Assembly: GCA_947626385.1 (NCBI GenBank)
Contig: CANQSD010000005.1
Location: forward strand, 1 to 35,379
Origin: an uncultured Oscillospiraceae bacterium
GTDB taxonomy: Bacteria > Bacillota > Clostridia > Oscillospirales > Oscillospiraceae
Length of the DNA: 35,379 bases
Reading direction: 5' to 3'
The position numbers and the translations under genes are program-made. The notes beneath the pieces were generated by a model. That model ran no database searches. It saw nothing but the letters and a program-made list of their open reading frames with translations, and had not been told where the DNA came from. Shown piece after piece: positions 33,710 to 35,379 of the stretch (position 1 is the stretch's first letter; each line of letters starts with the position of its first letter).

Positions 33710-34033
33710 ATGGATAGTCAGCTTCGCCGGGGGATCCTGGAGGTGTGCGTGCTGAAGGCCCTGTCGGACGGGGAATCCTACGGGTATCAGATCATCAAGG
33801 ACATCTCCCCCTTCGTGGCGATGAGCGAATCCACGCTCTACCCCATCTTAAAGCGCCTGGAGGCCGCCGGGGCGCTGACCGTCTGGTCCCGGGAGCACAA
33901 CGGGCGGCTGAGAAAATACTACCGCATCACGGACGCGGGCCGGGAGCGCATCCGGGCCTTCCTCGCCGAGTGGGAGGACGTGACGCGGGCCTACAACTAC
34001 ATCAAGGGGGATCCGGAACATGAAAAAATATGA
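33710..34033 (+). CDS. PadR-family transcriptional regulator
   Basis: LRRGILEVCVLKALSDGESYGYQIIKDISPFVAMSESTLYPILKRLEAAGAL. Confidence 0.95.
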   Translation: MDSQLRRGILEVCVLKALSDGESYGYQIIKDISPFVAMSESTLYPILKRLEAAGALTVWSREHNGRLRKYYRITDAGRERIRAFLAEWEDVTRAYNYIKGDPEHEKI

Positions 34034-35105
34034 ATTTCTCGACGAGCTGTGCCGCGCGCTGCGCTTCTGCCCCTCGGCGGAGGAGGCCCAGCGCACCGTA
34101 AACTTCTATTCCGAGGCCATCGACGACCGCATGGAGGACGGTATGTCCGAGGAGGAGGCCGTGGCCGCCATGGGAAGCGTCGAGGACATCGTCCGGGAGC
34201 TGAAAACCACCTGGCAGCGGGAGGACAGCGCCCCCACTGGGGAGACCGTGCGTCCGGGAACGGTGCGGCGCGACTTCTCCCCTCTCGCCGTCCGCAAGAT
34301 CGAGGTCCTGGACACCTCCGGCCATATCAGCATACTCCCCTCCCCCGACGGGGACATCCACATCGAGTACACCGCCACGCAGCTTTGGCGCTACGACATC
34401 TCCGGCGAGAGTGACCTCTCGGTCCGGCGTGTCAAAAACGGCCGGTGGGGCAAGTCCCTCACCCTCGGTCTCTTCGGCCGGGAGTTTACCTTGCCCATCC
34501 CCAACTTCAACGGCGCTTTTTCCAATGAGCTGGGCCTGAGGCTCCTCCTGCCCGCCGGCGCCGCGCCCGCCGTCAGCGTCAACTCCGCCTCCGGGGACGT
34601 GGAGTGCCGCAATGTCTCCCCCGCGCGGCTCAACGTGAAGCTGGCCTCCGGCGGCGTAACTTTGGCGTATGCCCGCATGGAGGGACCGCTCAGCGTCATC
34701 ACCATCTCCGGCGATGTGGACCTGACCGAGGTCTCCGCCCCGGAGATCTCCGTCTCCACCGTCTCCGGCGACATCGACATCGAGGACCTGAACGCCGCCG
34801 AGCTTGATTTGAAGACTGTCAGCGGCGACACCGACGCCGGACACGTCGCGGTGACACAGCGCCTGACCGCCGGGACCGTCAGCGGCGACCTTGACCTGCA
34901 CCTCACCGTCCCCTGCGAGCGCGCGGGCGTCGACTCCGTCAGCGGCGACGTGGACCTGGCCCTGGCCGGCTCCGACACTCTCTACACCATGACCACCAAA
35001 ACGAACACCGGCGACGTGGAAATCTCCGGCCACCGCTACGCCGGCCCCAACCAGGTCCGCGTCAAGACCATGTCCGGGGATATCTCGGTGAGCTTCAACG
35101 GATAG
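34020..35105 (+). CDS. DUF1700 N-terminus with DUF4097-type beta-helix C-terminus
   Basis: MKKYEFLDELCRALRFCPSAEEAQRTVNFYSEAIDDRMEDGMSEEEAVAAMG; repeated SGDVDL/SGDIDIEDL strands. Confidence 0.9.
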   Translation: MKKYEFLDELCRALRFCPSAEEAQRTVNFYSEAIDDRMEDGMSEEEAVAAMGSVEDIVRELKTTWQREDSAPTGETVRPGTVRRDFSPLAVRKIEVLDTSGHISILPSPDGDIHIEYTATQLWRYDISGESDLSVRRVKNGRWGKSLTLGLFGREFTLPIPNFNGAFSNELGLRLLLPAGAAPAVSVNSASGDVECRNVSPARLNVKLASGGVTLAYARMEGPLSVITISGDVDLTEVSAPEISVSTVSGDIDIEDLNAAELDLKTVSGDTDAGHVAVTQRLTAGTVSGDLDLHLTVPCERAGVDSVSGDVDLALAGSDTLYTMTTKTNTGDVEISGHRYAGPNQVRVKTMSGDISVSFNG

Positions 35106-35164
35106 CCCGAGTACCCATTGTCGGGTGGGTAGTGCGTTTTGTCGATACAGCTCAGTTATCTACC

Positions 35165-35262
35165 CCTCGCTTCCCCCCTGCCCCCCTCCTACGAGGAGGG
35201 GGCTTTTTAAAAGGTTTGCGCCGCATTGCGGCGCATTCTTTGATTTGCCCGCCGCGGCGGGG
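35165..35262 (+). repeat. Composite GC-rich repeat, inverted relative to ~2687-2775
   Basis: cctcgcttcccccctg...ggagggggctttttaaaaggtttgcgccgcattgcggcgcattctttgatttgcccgccgcgg is close to the reverse complement of 2687-2775. Confidence 0.85.
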
Positions 35263-35379
35263 ACGACCCTTCCGCCTCGCTGCGCTCGGCACCTCCCCCA
35301 AGGTAACCGCTGATTAACTCACCCCACAAATGGAAAAAGGCGAGGATCAGCGGATCGCGAAGGGCGATTTTCCTCTATT

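Noticed and set aside
34002-35033. 343-aa minus-strand ORF
   Set aside because: Shadow of the DUF1700/DUF4097 gene.
35263-35379. Possible IS element end at the right edge
   Set aside because: No transposase motif or terminal inverted repeat can be shown in the remaining ~115 bp.

Overview
GC-rich window, most like a Clostridia/Oscillospiraceae-type chromosome (inferred from gene content and style). Positions 1 to ~20.69 kb are the right part of an integrated prophage. On the minus strand it carries an ejection/structural-type protein, terminase, RusA, a PriCT-2/AAA primase-helicase, a DEAD helicase, DUF669, AAA_24 (Sak4-like), an SMC-like ATPase and small early genes. A lysogeny switch, CI-like repressor, ImmA/IrrE peptidase and tyrosine integrase lie on the plus strand. 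The right end is a 3' half of tRNA-Pro(GGG), a likely attR. From ~20.7 kb onward is host chromosome: DUF1269-like protein, EF-hand/PNPOx fusion, acyltransferase, MATE, zeta-like P-loop kinase, rsmA, 3-methyladenine glycosylase, GTP-PEPCK, mutY, a prepilin-like surface protein, a tyrosine recombinase, tRNA-Leu(UAG), PadR and DUF1700/DUF4097. The strongest candidate for an undescribed system is at 30.4-33.2 kb. A ~223-bp segment bounded by perfect 19-bp inverted repeats carries a sigma70-like promoter. It lies between a 516-aa type-IV-prepilin-like gene and a tyrosine recombinase gene whose stop is 4 bp from one repeat. This looks like an invertible promoter switch, here in the predicted OFF orientation, controlling a phase-variable pilin-like protein. 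The prophage also shows a repeat-flanked ~1.5-kb insertion-like block, a four-hairpin array, an operator-rich genetic switch and a candidate replication-origin palindrome cluster.
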